Of a stretch of DNA of 50,135 bases, positions 7,488 through 15,874 are shown one piece after another. Where the stretch lies: assembly GCA_013001885.1 (NCBI GenBank), contig JABDLD010000076.1, positions 1 through 50,135 of the forward strand, in the 5' to 3' direction. How positions within the stretch are numbered: the stretch's first letter is position 1; each line of letters begins with the position of its first letter. This stretch comes from Lysobacterales bacterium (GTDB taxonomy: Bacteria > Pseudomonadota > Gammaproteobacteria > Xanthomonadales > SZUA-36). The notes beneath the pieces are model-generated. The model was not told where the DNA came from, made no database searches, and saw only the letters and a list, made by a program, of their open reading frames with translations. The position numbers and the translations under genes were made by a program.

Positions 7488-7871
7488 TTAGTCTTTATCG
7501 CCACCGCATTTGCCTTCGCCGCACTTGCCTTCTTCGGCCTTGTCGCCGCCGCAAGAACCTTCCTCAGCTTTCTCGCCGCCGCATTTGCCTTCGCCACACT
7601 TTCCTTCTTCGGCTTTCTCGCCGCCGCAGGAACCTTCTTCAGCTTTTTCGGCGCCGCAGGAACCTTCTTCAGCTTTTTCGCCACCGCATTTGCCTTCGCC
7701 GCATTTGCCTTCTTCAGCTTTGTGATCGCCGGCCAGCATGTATCCGTTTTCCAGGTCGGCCGTTTCGAACGGATTGTCCGCGGCGACTGCAGTAGAGGCA
7801 GCAACGGAAGATACGAAAGCAACGCCAACGGCAGCGGCGACAGGTTTAGTGATCATTGATTTATCAGCCAT
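7488..7871 (-). CDS. hvfA: Bufferin/HvfA-type Cys-repeat precursor peptide (RiPP)
   Basis: A 127-residue secreted peptide. Residues 1-30 form a signal peptide ending AASTAVA-ADNP. A short linker (ETADLENGYMLAGDHK) follows. Residues 52-127 are tandem repeats rich in Glu, Gly, Lys and Cys. I count nine cysteines: six in EGKCG, arranged as three doublets, and three in EGSCG. In the Haemophilus HvfA and bufferin literature as I recall it, EGKCG cysteines are oxidised by the MNIO enzyme to oxazolone/thioamide groups that bind copper. Start ATG 7871 has GGAG 9 bases ahead. The frame stays open to 8081, but that extension lacks a signal peptide and runs across the nth stop. Confidence 0.92.
   Translation of the reverse strand: MADKSMITKPVAAAVGVAFVSSVAASTAVAADNPFETADLENGYMLAGDHKAEEGKCGEGKCGGEKAEEGSCGAEKAEEGSCGGEKAEEGKCGEGKCGGEKAEEGSCGGDKAEEGKCGEGKCGGDKD
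7491..7718 (-). repeat. Coding tandem repeat of hvfA (30- and 45-base units)
   Basis: Six units encode AEEG(K/S)CG modules in the order long-short-short-long-short-long. Long units (15-16 residues) hold the doublet EGKCGEGKCGG; short units (10 residues) hold a single EGSCG. Codon choice is nearly the same between units, which suggests recent duplication and allows slippage or recombination to change copy number. Confidence 0.9.
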
Positions 7872-7989
7872 GTAGAGAATCTCCAAGATTATGATTTGCC
7901 CGGCAACGCGCCCGGGGTGTGTAAACGCAGTGTGTTGCTTCCATGAATCAGCACACTTGGTGCATATGACCGGAAGCAGTCGCGAATTA
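7872..7989 (-). promoter_or_regulatory. Upstream region and leader of the hvf operon
   Basis: This 118-base spacer between the nth stop and hvfA must hold the operon promoter, unless transcription reads through from nth. I find no convincing -35/-10 pair. Two weak structures are visible: a GCAC-N5-GTGC inverted repeat at 7951-7963, and a CCCGG/CCGGG hairpin at 7899-7916 just upstream of the ribosome binding site. Some related operons are controlled by ECF sigma factors. No sigma or anti-sigma gene lies next to this operon. Confidence 0.4.
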
Positions 7990-8625
7990 TTACACTTTGG
8001 TCTTGGTTTTGAAACTGCAAAGGTCCCTGACGATACATTCGGGGCAGTTGGGTTTGCGTGCTTTGCAGACATATCGGCCATGTAATATCAGCCAGTGGTG
8101 CGCATTGAGGCGGAAGTCAGCGGGTACGGATTTGAGTAATTTGCGTTCCACCTCCAGCGGCGTCTTGCCCTTTGCCAGCCCGGTCCGGTTCGCAACCCGA
8201 AAAATGTGGGTATCGACCGCGATCGTGGGTTCTCCGAAAGCCGTATTGAGCACGACGTTTGCGGTTTTGCGGCCCACACCCGGCAAGGATTCAAGCGCTT
8301 TTCTGTCGTGGGGCACTTCACCCGCGTGCCTGTCGATCAGGATGCGGCAGGTCTTGATGATGTTTTCAGCTTTCGAGTTGAACAGGCCGATAGTCCTGAT
8401 ATATGGCTTCAGGCCATCCACGCCGAGACGCAGGATCCCCGCAGGTGTATGGGCAACGGGATATAGCTTGCGGGTCGCCTTGTTGACACTCACGTCCGTT
8501 GCCTGGGCGGACAGGATCACCGAGATCAGCAACTCAAACGGCGTCCGGTATTCCAGCTCGGTCCTGGGTTCGGGCATGATCGACTGCAGCCGCAGAAAAA
8601 ACTCCTTGCGGTCGGCAAGTGTCAT
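7990..8625 (-). CDS. nth: Endonuclease III
   Basis: Nth is a bifunctional DNA glycosylase/AP lyase that removes oxidised pyrimidines. The 211-residue product has the helix-hairpin-helix LPGVGRKTA with catalytic Lys120, AVDTHIFRV with catalytic Asp138, and a C-terminal 4Fe-4S loop with Cys187, 194, 197 and 203 (C-x6-C-x2-C-x5-C). Length matches E. coli (211). It overlaps rnfE by 4 bases and closes the metG-rnf operon, the usual gammaproteobacterial arrangement. The iron-sulfur cluster gives a loose link to the electron-transfer genes upstream. Confidence 0.97.
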   Translation of the reverse strand: MTLADRKEFFLRLQSIMPEPRTELEYRTPFELLISVILSAQATDVSVNKATRKLYPVAHTPAGILRLGVDGLKPYIRTIGLFNSKAENIIKTCRILIDRHAGEVPHDRKALESLPGVGRKTANVVLNTAFGEPTIAVDTHIFRVANRTGLAKGKTPLEVERKLLKSVPADFRLNAHHWLILHGRYVCKARKPNCPECIVRDLCSFKTKTKV

Positions 8626-9293
8626 GCGGGTGCCCGGTGGGCCGTTGCAGCCCCGCGCACCCTGTTCCGCCTGGCTTCCACCCAGTTTCTGCCAGCGATC
8701 AACAGGCCGAGCCCAATGAAGGCGCCCGGCGGAAGAATAGCCAGCAGAAAACCCGGGTGATCGGGGATCAACGTGATTTCCAGCGACCGGCCCCAGTCTC
8801 CGAACATCAATTGCGCCTGGCTCAGCAAAGTGCCGCGGCCCACGACCTCCCTGAGGGCGCCCAGTGCGACCAGCGTCAGCAAAAAGCCGAGTCCGGTGGC
8901 CAGCCCGTCGATAGCGGAGGGCAGCGGCGCGTTGCGTGATGCGAAGGCCTCCGCGCGCCCAATAATGGCGCAGTTGGTGACGATCAAGGGAATGAAGATG
9001 CCCAACACGCGGTACAGGTCATGAAACCAGGCCTGCATCAGCAACTGGATAACCGTGACGACTGTCGCAATGATGATGACGTAAGCGGGAATCCGGATTT
9101 CGGGCCGCAGGGCCCGGCGAGCCAGCGACACGGCGAGGTTGGAGCATACCAGGGTCAGAGTCGTGGCAAGCCCGAGGCCGATGGCGTTCACGACGGTGCC
9201 GCTGACTGCGAGCAGCGGGCACAGTCCGAGGAGGACAACCAGCCCCGTGTTCTGCTGCCACAATCCGTCGGTCAAGATCTTGCGGTACGTCAC
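8622..9293 (-). CDS. rnfE: Rnf/Rsx electron transport complex subunit E
   Basis: A 223-residue integral membrane subunit related to NqrD and paired with RnfA. About six hydrophobic helices are visible. The motif FIPLIVTNCAIIGRAEA contains the membrane cysteine that, in Rnf and Nqr complexes, contributes to an intramembrane iron centre with its partner. N-terminal GLWQQNTGLVVLLGLCPLLA is typical and carries the second conserved Cys. It overlaps rnfG by 4 bases and nth by 4 bases. The C-terminal tail is Arg/Ala-rich and not conserved in type. Confidence 0.95.
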   Translation of the reverse strand: MTYRKILTDGLWQQNTGLVVLLGLCPLLAVSGTVVNAIGLGLATTLTLVCSNLAVSLARRALRPEIRIPAYVIIIATVVTVIQLLMQAWFHDLYRVLGIFIPLIVTNCAIIGRAEAFASRNAPLPSAIDGLATGLGFLLTLVALGALREVVGRGTLLSQAQLMFGDWGRSLEITLIPDHPGFLLAILPPGAFIGLGLLIAGRNWVEARRNRVRGAATAHRAPA

Positions 9294-9925
9294 GATTTCA
9301 AATTTCCCCCGTCATCGGCAGGCGCATTGAACAGAAATTCGCGGTTGGTTTCAAAGTATTCCAGGGCCATGCGTACTGCGTCAATGACGGCCTTGGGGGT
9401 GATCGTCGCACCAGTGAACTGGTCGAACTCACCTCCCTCACGCCGTACTGCCCATTTTTCGCTTGAGGGGTTTTTCAGCGATCTACCGGTGAACCCGAGG
9501 ATCCAATCGCTTTTTTCGAGTTCGATGGCGTCCCCGAGACCGGGGGTTTCCTTGTGCGAAATGACCCGGACTCCGCGCAGGCTTCCGCTGGCGTTGATGC
9601 CTGCCAGGAGCGTGATGTCACCGTTATACCCCCTGGTGGCATTGAACTTGAGGATCAGTGCCGCCGGTTGTGCGCCTTGCCGGGCCCGCCAGGCAGTCAC
9701 CGGCTGGCCGTTTGGAAAGTAGCGTTCATTGGTGAACGTAAAGCGGTCGTCCAGCAGCTGATTGTCATAGCGGTCAGGAACCAGTTGGCCCAATTGCTGC
9801 AGAATCACTCTTTTTTCCTGCTCCACTATGCGACCGGCCGTCACGAAATGGACGCCGGTGAGCAACGAGGTTCCGATGATGGCGACCAGGCCCAGGGCTG
9901 CCGCGCTGCGGAGCATGAGCTTCAT
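9290..9925 (-). CDS. rnfG: Rnf/Rsx complex subunit G (covalent flavoprotein)
   Basis: A 211-residue subunit with one N-terminal transmembrane helix (about residues 8-29) and a periplasmic FMN-binding domain. The flavinylation motif DQFTGAT at 168-174 fits the ApbE consensus, so Thr174 should carry FMN through a phosphoester bond. ISHKETPGLGDAIE is another family signature. No apbE gene is in the window, so the transferase must lie elsewhere. It overlaps rnfD and rnfE by 4 bases each, consistent with coupled translation. Confidence 0.95.
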   Translation of the reverse strand: MKLMLRSAAALGLVAIIGTSLLTGVHFVTAGRIVEQEKRVILQQLGQLVPDRYDNQLLDDRFTFTNERYFPNGQPVTAWRARQGAQPAALILKFNATRGYNGDITLLAGINASGSLRGVRVISHKETPGLGDAIELEKSDWILGFTGRSLKNPSSEKWAVRREGGEFDQFTGATITPKAVIDAVRMALEYFETNREFLFNAPADDGGNLKS

Positions 9926-10953
9926 CGGCCAAAAATCCTTGGCCGCGTATACCTGTCAATCAGGGGTGCTGCCATGTTCATCAGGAGCACAGCGAAAGCC
10001 ACGCCATCGGGATATCCGCCCCAGCGCCTGATCACGAGTGTAATGATGCCGACTCCCGCACCAAAAATGAGACGCCCCCGGGTGCTGGCGCAACCACTGA
10101 CCGGATCGGTGGCGATGAAAAAGGCGCCGATCATCAGCGCGCCGGAAAAAACGTGCTGGAGTGGTGAGGGGTTGCTGCCCGGGTCCGTTAGCCAGGCGAT
10201 CAGGCCCAGCAGCAAGACGCTACCGATCATGGTTACTGGCACATGCCAGCCGATGACGCGACGCCACAGAAGCCAGATACCGCCAACCGCATACCAGTTG
10301 GCGATCCACTCCCAGCCCAGGCCGCCAAAATCGCCGAACACCGGCGATGACCGGGCCTCCGAAATCATTTCTCCGGACGCGACGCTCGTCCTTATGAGAT
10401 CCAGCGGCGTGGCTCCCGTGATCGCGTCCCAGGTCAGGTCGCCGGGCAATTTGCCGCCCAATATGGCCGCCAGGGTGTCCATGATTCCGAGCGGGACTGG
10501 GGCGATCGCGACCGGCGGTAGCCAGGCGGTCATCGCCTGCGGAAAGCTGATCAACACCACCACGTACCCCACCATGGCCGGGTTGAACAGGTTATTGCCC
10601 AGGCCTCCATACAGGTGCTTCGCCACCACGATGGCGAACAGCATTCCGATCAGGCTGATCCACCAGGGAGCGAGCGGAGGAATGCACAGTGCAAACAACA
10701 CGGCGGTCAAAACGGCGCTGAGATCTCCCAGGAAAAGGCGCACCGGCTGGTGGCGTGCCTTCAGCATCATTGCCTCGAATCCAACGGCAAAGCCGACGGC
10801 AAGCGTGATTTGAAACAGGATTCCCGGACCAAAAAACCACACGTGGGCTGCAATTGCAGGGATCAGCGCAATGAGAACCTGCAACATCACGCGCGTAACG
10901 GTGGTCTGCGGCGGAAAATGCGGCGCTCCCGCAGTTTTGAATTTGCGGTTCAT
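9922..10953 (-). CDS. rnfD: Rnf/Rsx complex subunit D (covalent flavoprotein, membrane)
   Basis: A 343-residue NqrB-like membrane subunit with roughly nine to ten hydrophobic segments. DAITGAT at 176-182 matches the ApbE flavinylation consensus and places covalent FMN on Thr182. Further signatures are GGLGNNLFNPAMVGY near 116-130, FSGALMIGAFFIATDPVSG near the C-terminus, and GGYPDGVAFAVLLMNM. With RnfG it forms part of the electron path between the cytosolic NADH side and the membrane quinone or ferredoxin side. It overlaps its neighbours by 4 bases. Confidence 0.96.
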   Translation of the reverse strand: MNRKFKTAGAPHFPPQTTVTRVMLQVLIALIPAIAAHVWFFGPGILFQITLAVGFAVGFEAMMLKARHQPVRLFLGDLSAVLTAVLFALCIPPLAPWWISLIGMLFAIVVAKHLYGGLGNNLFNPAMVGYVVVLISFPQAMTAWLPPVAIAPVPLGIMDTLAAILGGKLPGDLTWDAITGATPLDLIRTSVASGEMISEARSSPVFGDFGGLGWEWIANWYAVGGIWLLWRRVIGWHVPVTMIGSVLLLGLIAWLTDPGSNPSPLQHVFSGALMIGAFFIATDPVSGCASTRGRLIFGAGVGIITLVIRRWGGYPDGVAFAVLLMNMAAPLIDRYTRPRIFGR

Positions 10954-12503
10954 GAACCACCACCTTTGCCCGAGCGGGCGCGCTCGACGGCCGCGGCAAT
11001 TTTTTTGCGTTTATCGTTCGCGCTCCCCAGCGCACGCTTTTTCTCCGCTATACGCTGTTTACGCTCGAGTTCAAGGCGTTGCAGCCGGGCCTCGCGGGCC
11101 TCGAAACGCTTTCTGGCCGCCTCAGCCTGCTCTCGTTCGGCGGCGAGCAGTTGCAGCTCGGCCTTGCCGAAACGGAACCAGTCAACCAAAGGAATATGGC
11201 TTGGACAAACAAAGTCGCAGCAGCCGCATTCAATACAGTCGGCCAGGCCAAGATCGGACGCTTCTTCCCAAAGGTCGTTGCGAATGCTCCAGTCCAACTG
11301 CTGCGGCAGTAACATCGAAGGGCAAACGCGCGCGCACTCTCCGCAGCGGATACACGGCATTTCCGGCTGCGGTGGCTGGATGTCGCTTTCGGTTAGCACC
11401 AGGATGCAATTGGCGGCCTTGATCACCGGATTACTGTCGGAGGAAAGCGCATAACCCATCATCGGCCCGCCGAGGATCAGACGGGCTGCGTCCCCGGTAT
11501 AACCTCCGCATTGATCCACCAGATTTGCGATCGGCGTTCCGAGCTGTGCCATCAGGTTGCGGGGCCGGCGCACGCCGTTGCCGGTGACGGTGACGATTCG
11601 TTCGATCAGGGGTTTGTCCTCTACCACGGCCCGCGCAACCGCTGTGGCGGTCGCCACGTTCTGGCAAAGGAGTCCCAGGTCCGTTGGACGGCCTCCCGAC
11701 GGAATCTCCAGGCCCGTGAGTACCTGCACCAGCTGTTTTTCCCCGCCTTCCGGATAAATGGTGGTGACCTGTACAATATCGATTTCGGTTGCTCCAGACT
11801 GCTCGACAGCACCGGAAAGTGAAGCATGAACAGCCCCCATCTGGTCTTCAATTGCGATAATTGTTCGCTCTGCTCCGATCGCGCGCTGGAGTATGCGGGC
11901 CCCAAGAATGATTGACTGCGGCTGTTCCCGCATCAGCATTTCGTCACAACTGATGTACGGTTCACATTCCGAGCCATTGAGTATCAGCGTGTGGATTCCG
12001 CGAAGGCTGGCCTCGCCGACCTTGTAAGCGGTTGGAAATACCGCTCCGCCAAGACCGACGATGCCGGATTCCTGGATTTTCTGCCGCAGCAAACCCGGCT
12101 CGGCTTGCTCCCAGTTTTCAATCGGCTGCAGCGGTTTCCATTGGTCCAGGCCGTCAGGTTTGATCACGATACAGGCGCCGTCCTCACCGGAAGGATGGCT
12201 GTTCGGGTGGCGCGCAATGGCGGTGACGATGCCTGAAGTCGGCGCGTGCACGTAACCGCTGCCGAGGTGGGCGAATGATCCTATCGGGTCGCCTTTCAGA
12301 ATTTTCTGGCCGGTGCTGACCAGCGCTTTCGCCTCACGCCCAGTCTGTTGCAGCAGCGGCACGAAATAACGCGTTGCCAGCGGCACTTTTTCGACCGGCG
12401 TGGTGCAGGAAATTTTCTTGTTGTGGCGCAACCGCAGCCCACCATGAAAATGGTGCAGCCGCTCTCCGGCTTTGCGCGCTTCATTCACCAGGTGGTCCCG
12501 CAT
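10950..12503 (-). CDS. rnfC: Rnf/Rsx complex subunit C
   Basis: The 517-residue soluble subunit that receives electrons from NADH. N-terminal FHGGLRLRHNK and GLGGAVFPTAYKVG (about 150-163) form the NADH/FMN-binding domain related to complex I NuoF; the usual GGAGFPT reads GGAVFPT here. Two 4Fe-4S sites follow: Cys384/387/390/394 and Cys423/426/429/433. The last 70 residues are a charged coiled coil with many Arg, Glu and Ala, as in other gammaproteobacterial RnfC. That tail is much shorter than the several-hundred-residue tail of E. coli RsxC. The start codon overlaps the rnfB stop by one base. Confidence 0.96.
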   Translation of the reverse strand: MRDHLVNEARKAGERLHHFHGGLRLRHNKKISCTTPVEKVPLATRYFVPLLQQTGREAKALVSTGQKILKGDPIGSFAHLGSGYVHAPTSGIVTAIARHPNSHPSGEDGACIVIKPDGLDQWKPLQPIENWEQAEPGLLRQKIQESGIVGLGGAVFPTAYKVGEASLRGIHTLILNGSECEPYISCDEMLMREQPQSIILGARILQRAIGAERTIIAIEDQMGAVHASLSGAVEQSGATEIDIVQVTTIYPEGGEKQLVQVLTGLEIPSGGRPTDLGLLCQNVATATAVARAVVEDKPLIERIVTVTGNGVRRPRNLMAQLGTPIANLVDQCGGYTGDAARLILGGPMMGYALSSDSNPVIKAANCILVLTESDIQPPQPEMPCIRCGECARVCPSMLLPQQLDWSIRNDLWEEASDLGLADCIECGCCDFVCPSHIPLVDWFRFGKAELQLLAAEREQAEAARKRFEAREARLQRLELERKQRIAEKKRALGSANDKRKKIAAAVERARSGKGGGS

Positions 12504-13081
12504 CAGCCTGAAGTCTCCGGCAGTTTATGAATCCCTGCATGCGGGATGCGATTGCCGGGTTTTGGCCAGGTCCATTCGTCCACTGATCGCGGCACCTCAA
12601 CCATTTCGATGCAATCCACCGGACAAGGTGGAAGGCACAGGTCGCAGCCGGTGCATTCCGCTGCTATTACGGTATGCATTTGCCGCGTGGCCCCGAGGAT
12701 GGCATCGACCGGGCAGGCCTGGATACAAAGCGTGCAGCCGATACATATCGCTTCATCTATCACGGCGACCGACTTCGGTTTTTGCTCGCCGTTCTCCGGA
12801 TTGAGCGGAATGGCCTCGACCCCCAGCAAGTCTGCCAATGCCTGGATACCGCTCTCTCCTCCGGGCGGGCACTGATTGATCTCGGCATCGCCCTGGGCGA
12901 TGGCTTCGGCATAAGGCCTGCAACCCGGATAGTTACACTGACCGCATTGTGTCTGGGGAAGAATCTCGTTGATCTGGTCGACGACTGGATCTGAATCGAC
13001 TTTGAACTTGCCGGAAGCCCAGCCCAGCCCAAGGCCAAACAGGCTCCCAAGGACAGTAATTGAAATGATTGCGGTCAGCAT
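12503..13081 (-). CDS. rnfB: Rnf/Rsx complex subunit B (polyferredoxin)
   Basis: A 192-residue subunit with an N-terminal transmembrane anchor (residues 1-22). An Fe-S module follows with Cys46, Cys49, Cys54 and Cys71 ([10 protein letters not shown] then CPPGG). A two-cluster ferredoxin domain has Cys113/116/119/123 and Cys143/146/149/153. This is the usual cluster-carrying RnfB layout. It passes electrons between RnfC and the membrane part or external acceptors. The gene starts at ATG 13081, 10 bases after the rnfA stop. Confidence 0.97.
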   Translation of the reverse strand: MLTAIISITVLGSLFGLGLGWASGKFKVDSDPVVDQINEILPQTQCGQCNYPGCRPYAEAIAQGDAEINQCPPGGESGIQALADLLGVEAIPLNPENGEQKPKSVAVIDEAICIGCTLCIQACPVDAILGATRQMHTVIAAECTGCDLCLPPCPVDCIEMVEVPRSVDEWTWPKPGNRIPHAGIHKLPETSG

Positions 13082-13091
13082 GCTGCTGTTG

Positions 13092-13673
13092 TCAGAGCCT
13101 TGCCAGGCCGGTAAAGCCCATGAACGCCAGAGCCATCAGGCCGGCCGTGATCAGGCCAATGGGCGCGCCCGCGAAATGAACCGGAACGTCCGCGTGGGCA
13201 ATCCGTTCCCGCATCGCCGAGAACATCACCAGAACGCCGCCGAAGCCGGCGGCAGCGCCAAAACCGTAAAAGGCCGACTGCAACAGGTTGTGTTGTTCCT
13301 GCACGTTCAGCAAGGCAACGCCGAGCACGGCGCAGTTGGTTGTGATCAGCGGCAGAAAAATGCCGAGAATCCGGTAGAGCAACGGGCTGGTTTTTCGCAT
13401 CGCCATCTCGGTCAACTGCACAACGGTGGCAATCACCAGGATGAATCCCAGTGTGGACAGGTATTCCAGGCCAAGAGGTTTGAGCAGGTACGCGCTCAGC
13501 AGGTAACTGGTAACAGACGAGAGCGTCAGCACGAAAAGGGTGGCGACCGACATCCCAATGGCGCCCTCCAGTTTGTTGGATACGCCCATGAACGGGCACA
13601 AACCCAGAAACCTGACCAGAACGAAATTATTCGCCAGGACGGTACTGACCAGAATCAGGAGGTACTCGGTCAT
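13092..13673 (-). CDS. rnfA: Rnf/Rsx electron transport complex subunit A
   Basis: A 193-residue integral membrane protein related to NqrE. It has six predicted helices, N-terminal [20 protein letters not shown], and [16 protein letters not shown], whose Cys is the counterpart of the one in RnfE. Length equals E. coli RsxA (193). It is the first rnf gene and begins 8 bases after the metG stop, so the complex is probably read from the metG promoter. Reading alone cannot tell whether the complex pumps ions or mainly keeps SoxR reduced. Confidence 0.97.
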   Translation of the reverse strand: MTEYLLILVSTVLANNFVLVRFLGLCPFMGVSNKLEGAIGMSVATLFVLTLSSVTSYLLSAYLLKPLGLEYLSTLGFILVIATVVQLTEMAMRKTSPLLYRILGIFLPLITTNCAVLGVALLNVQEQHNLLQSAFYGFGAAAGFGGVLVMFSAMRERIAHADVPVHFAGAPIGLITAGLMALAFMGFTGLARL

Positions 13674-13681
13674 AAATCGGA

Positions 13682-15715
13682 TTAAGTGACCCGCATACCG
13701 GGGTATGCTCCATCATCCGGTTCCAGGATATACAGGTCTTCGCCGCCCGGCCCGGCCGCCAGCACCATGCCTTCGGATATGCCAAAACGCATCTTGCGCG
13801 GAGCCAGATTGGCTACCATCACAGTCAGGCGACCTTCCAGTTGCGCGGGCTCGTAGGCCGACTTGATGCCGGCGAACACGGTCCGTGTTTCATTACCGAG
13901 GTCCAGTGTCAGCTTGAGCAGCTTATTGGCTTCCGGGATGGACTCCGCACTGACGATACGTGCAACCCGGAGGTCAATTTTCAGGAAGTCGTCAATTTTG
14001 ATTTCCTTTTCCAGCGGATCGATATCGCCCCCGGCCAAGCTGTCTGAATCGGGACCGGAAGCCTGCAGAGTTTCTTTGGAGGCCTCGATGACTGCGCTGA
14101 CCTTGACCGGATCAATGCGCGTCAACAGCGGCTGGAACGCATTCACGGCCGTGCCCAGCAGGGGTTGGTCCACGTTGCTCCAGCTTGAAACGTCACGCCC
14201 GAGAAAATCGCCGGCACGGGACGCCGTGAACGGCAGGACCGGCGCCAGGTAGGTCATCAGCACGTTGAACAGGTTGATGCCCTGTGTGCAGACCGCCTGG
14301 ACATGGTCTTCCCGGCCTTTCTCTTTGATCTGCTGCCAGGGCTTTTCTTCGTCGATGTAGCGATTGGCTTTGTCTGCAAGCTGCATGATTCGCCGGATGG
14401 CTGACTGGTAATTCCGACCTTCGAAATCGGCTGCGATTTGTTCGCCTGCGGCCAGGAATTCATTGTAGAGCTCCGGTCTGGGCAACTTTTCGGAGAGCAT
14501 GCCTTCGAATCGGCGCCCGATAAATCCGGCGCACCTGCTGGCAATGTTGACTACTTTTCCGACCACGTCGGAATTAACCCGCAGCACAAAATCTTCCAGG
14601 TTGAGATCGATGTCGGCGGTGCCGGCCCCGAGTTTAGCCGCGAAGTAGTAGCGCAGGTAATCGGGATGCAGGTGATCCAGGTAGGTCCGGGCGCTGACGA
14701 ATGTGCCGCGCGACTTCGACATCTTGGCTCCGTCCACCGTAAGAAAACCGTGCGCATAGACGGCGGTTGGGGTGCGCAGGCCCGCTCCCATCAGCATGGC
14801 CGGCCAGAACAGCGTGTGAAAGTACACGATGTCCTTGCCGATAAAGTGGTGAACCTCGGCTTTCGAGTCCTTACCCCACCAGGCGTCGAAATCCAGCCCG
14901 GTCCGGTCACAGAGTTCCTTGAAGCTGGATACATAGCCGATCGGCGCATCCACCCAAACGTAAAAGTACTTGTTCCGGGTGCCGGGTATGCGGAAGCCGA
15001 AATAGGGTTCATCGCGCGAAATATCCCAGTCGCGCAGCCCGTCCTGGAACCATTCCTGCAGTTTGTTTGTTATTTCCGGCTGCAATGAGCCGGATGCGAT
15101 CCAGTCCTTCAGCGCCTGTTCAAAATCCGCCAGGCGAACAAAATAATGTTCCGACTCTTTCATGACCGGCGTGCTGCCGGAGACCGCGGAGCGTGGTTCG
15201 ATCAGGTCGGTGGGCGCATAAGTGCTTCCGCACGATTCGCAACTGTCTCCGTACTGGTCTTCCGTGCGGCACTTGGGGCACGTGCCGCGGATGAAGCGGT
15301 CCGGAAGGAACATGCCCTCCTCGCTATCGTAAAACTGCTCGACGTCTCGGCGCTCTATGTATCCATTCTCCTCCAGCCGCCGGTAGATCAGCTCCACCAT
15401 TTCCCGGTTGTATTCGCTGTGAGTTGAAGAGTAGTTGTCAAAACTGATACCAAAATCGCGAAAATCCGTTTTGTGCTCTTCGTTCATCTTGTCGATGAGC
15501 TCTTCCGGCGTCATACCCTCGGCGCGCGCCCTGAGCATGACCGGCGTGCCGTGGGCATCATCAGCCCAGGCAAAATAGCACTCGTGGCCACGGGACCGCT
15601 GGAAGCGTGCCCAGATATCGGTCTGAATGTACTCCAGCATGTGGCCCAGGTGAATGACGCCATTCGCGTAGGGCAGGGCGCTGGTTACCAGGATCTGTCG
15701 TTTTTTTTGTGTCAT
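13682..15715 (-). CDS. metG: Methionyl-tRNA synthetase
   Basis: MetG charges tRNA-Met. The 677-residue product equals the E. coli length. It contains [16 protein letters not shown] with the HIGH-type motif and a knuckle domain with two CxxC pairs (CPKC and CESC). KMSKSRG is the second class I signature, and the C-terminal EMAP-like tRNA-binding domain begins near [14 protein letters not shown]. The frame remains open to 15883, but homology starts at ATG 15715 ([16 protein letters not shown]). The gene heads a leftward operon with rnfABCDGE-nth. The mrp gene starts divergently 159 bases away, as in E. coli. Confidence 0.97.
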   Translation of the reverse strand: MTQKKRQILVTSALPYANGVIHLGHMLEYIQTDIWARFQRSRGHECYFAWADDAHGTPVMLRARAEGMTPEELIDKMNEEHKTDFRDFGISFDNYSSTHSEYNREMVELIYRRLEENGYIERRDVEQFYDSEEGMFLPDRFIRGTCPKCRTEDQYGDSCESCGSTYAPTDLIEPRSAVSGSTPVMKESEHYFVRLADFEQALKDWIASGSLQPEITNKLQEWFQDGLRDWDISRDEPYFGFRIPGTRNKYFYVWVDAPIGYVSSFKELCDRTGLDFDAWWGKDSKAEVHHFIGKDIVYFHTLFWPAMLMGAGLRTPTAVYAHGFLTVDGAKMSKSRGTFVSARTYLDHLHPDYLRYYFAAKLGAGTADIDLNLEDFVLRVNSDVVGKVVNIASRCAGFIGRRFEGMLSEKLPRPELYNEFLAAGEQIAADFEGRNYQSAIRRIMQLADKANRYIDEEKPWQQIKEKGREDHVQAVCTQGINLFNVLMTYLAPVLPFTASRAGDFLGRDVSSWSNVDQPLLGTAVNAFQPLLTRIDPVKVSAVIEASKETLQASGPDSDSLAGGDIDPLEKEIKIDDFLKIDLRVARIVSAESIPEANKLLKLTLDLGNETRTVFAGIKSAYEPAQLEGRLTVMVANLAPRKMRFGISEGMVLAAGPGGEDLYILEPDDGAYPGMRVT

Positions 15716-15874
15716 AAAATTCTGCCGTTGCTCGGTAATGCCTGTCTGCCGGTCCGGTTTTTTATTATCGGCGGCTGAATGGCAAATTATCTCACGACCG
15801 TGGTTCCCGATCGAGAGAGAAAAAATATACAATGTAGAGCTTCGGCTGACGGCAGCACAATAGAGTTCAAACGT

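Noticed and set aside
7491-7718. Regular short repeats that could suggest a CRISPR array
   Set aside because: Units are contiguous, in frame and coding, with no unique spacers and no cas genes.
7445-7828. A 127-codon Lys/Ala-rich frame on the same strand as hvfA in another reading frame, and a Phe/Ala-rich frame on the opposite strand (7257-7859)
   Set aside because: Both are low-complexity by-products of the hvfA repeat read in the wrong frame. Neither has a ribosome site, and hvfA has a signal peptide and family motifs.
9554-10813. A 419-codon frame antisense to rnfG and rnfD
   Set aside because: It spans two genes with clear membrane and flavinylation motifs and shows only low-complexity Pro/Ser/Arg composition.
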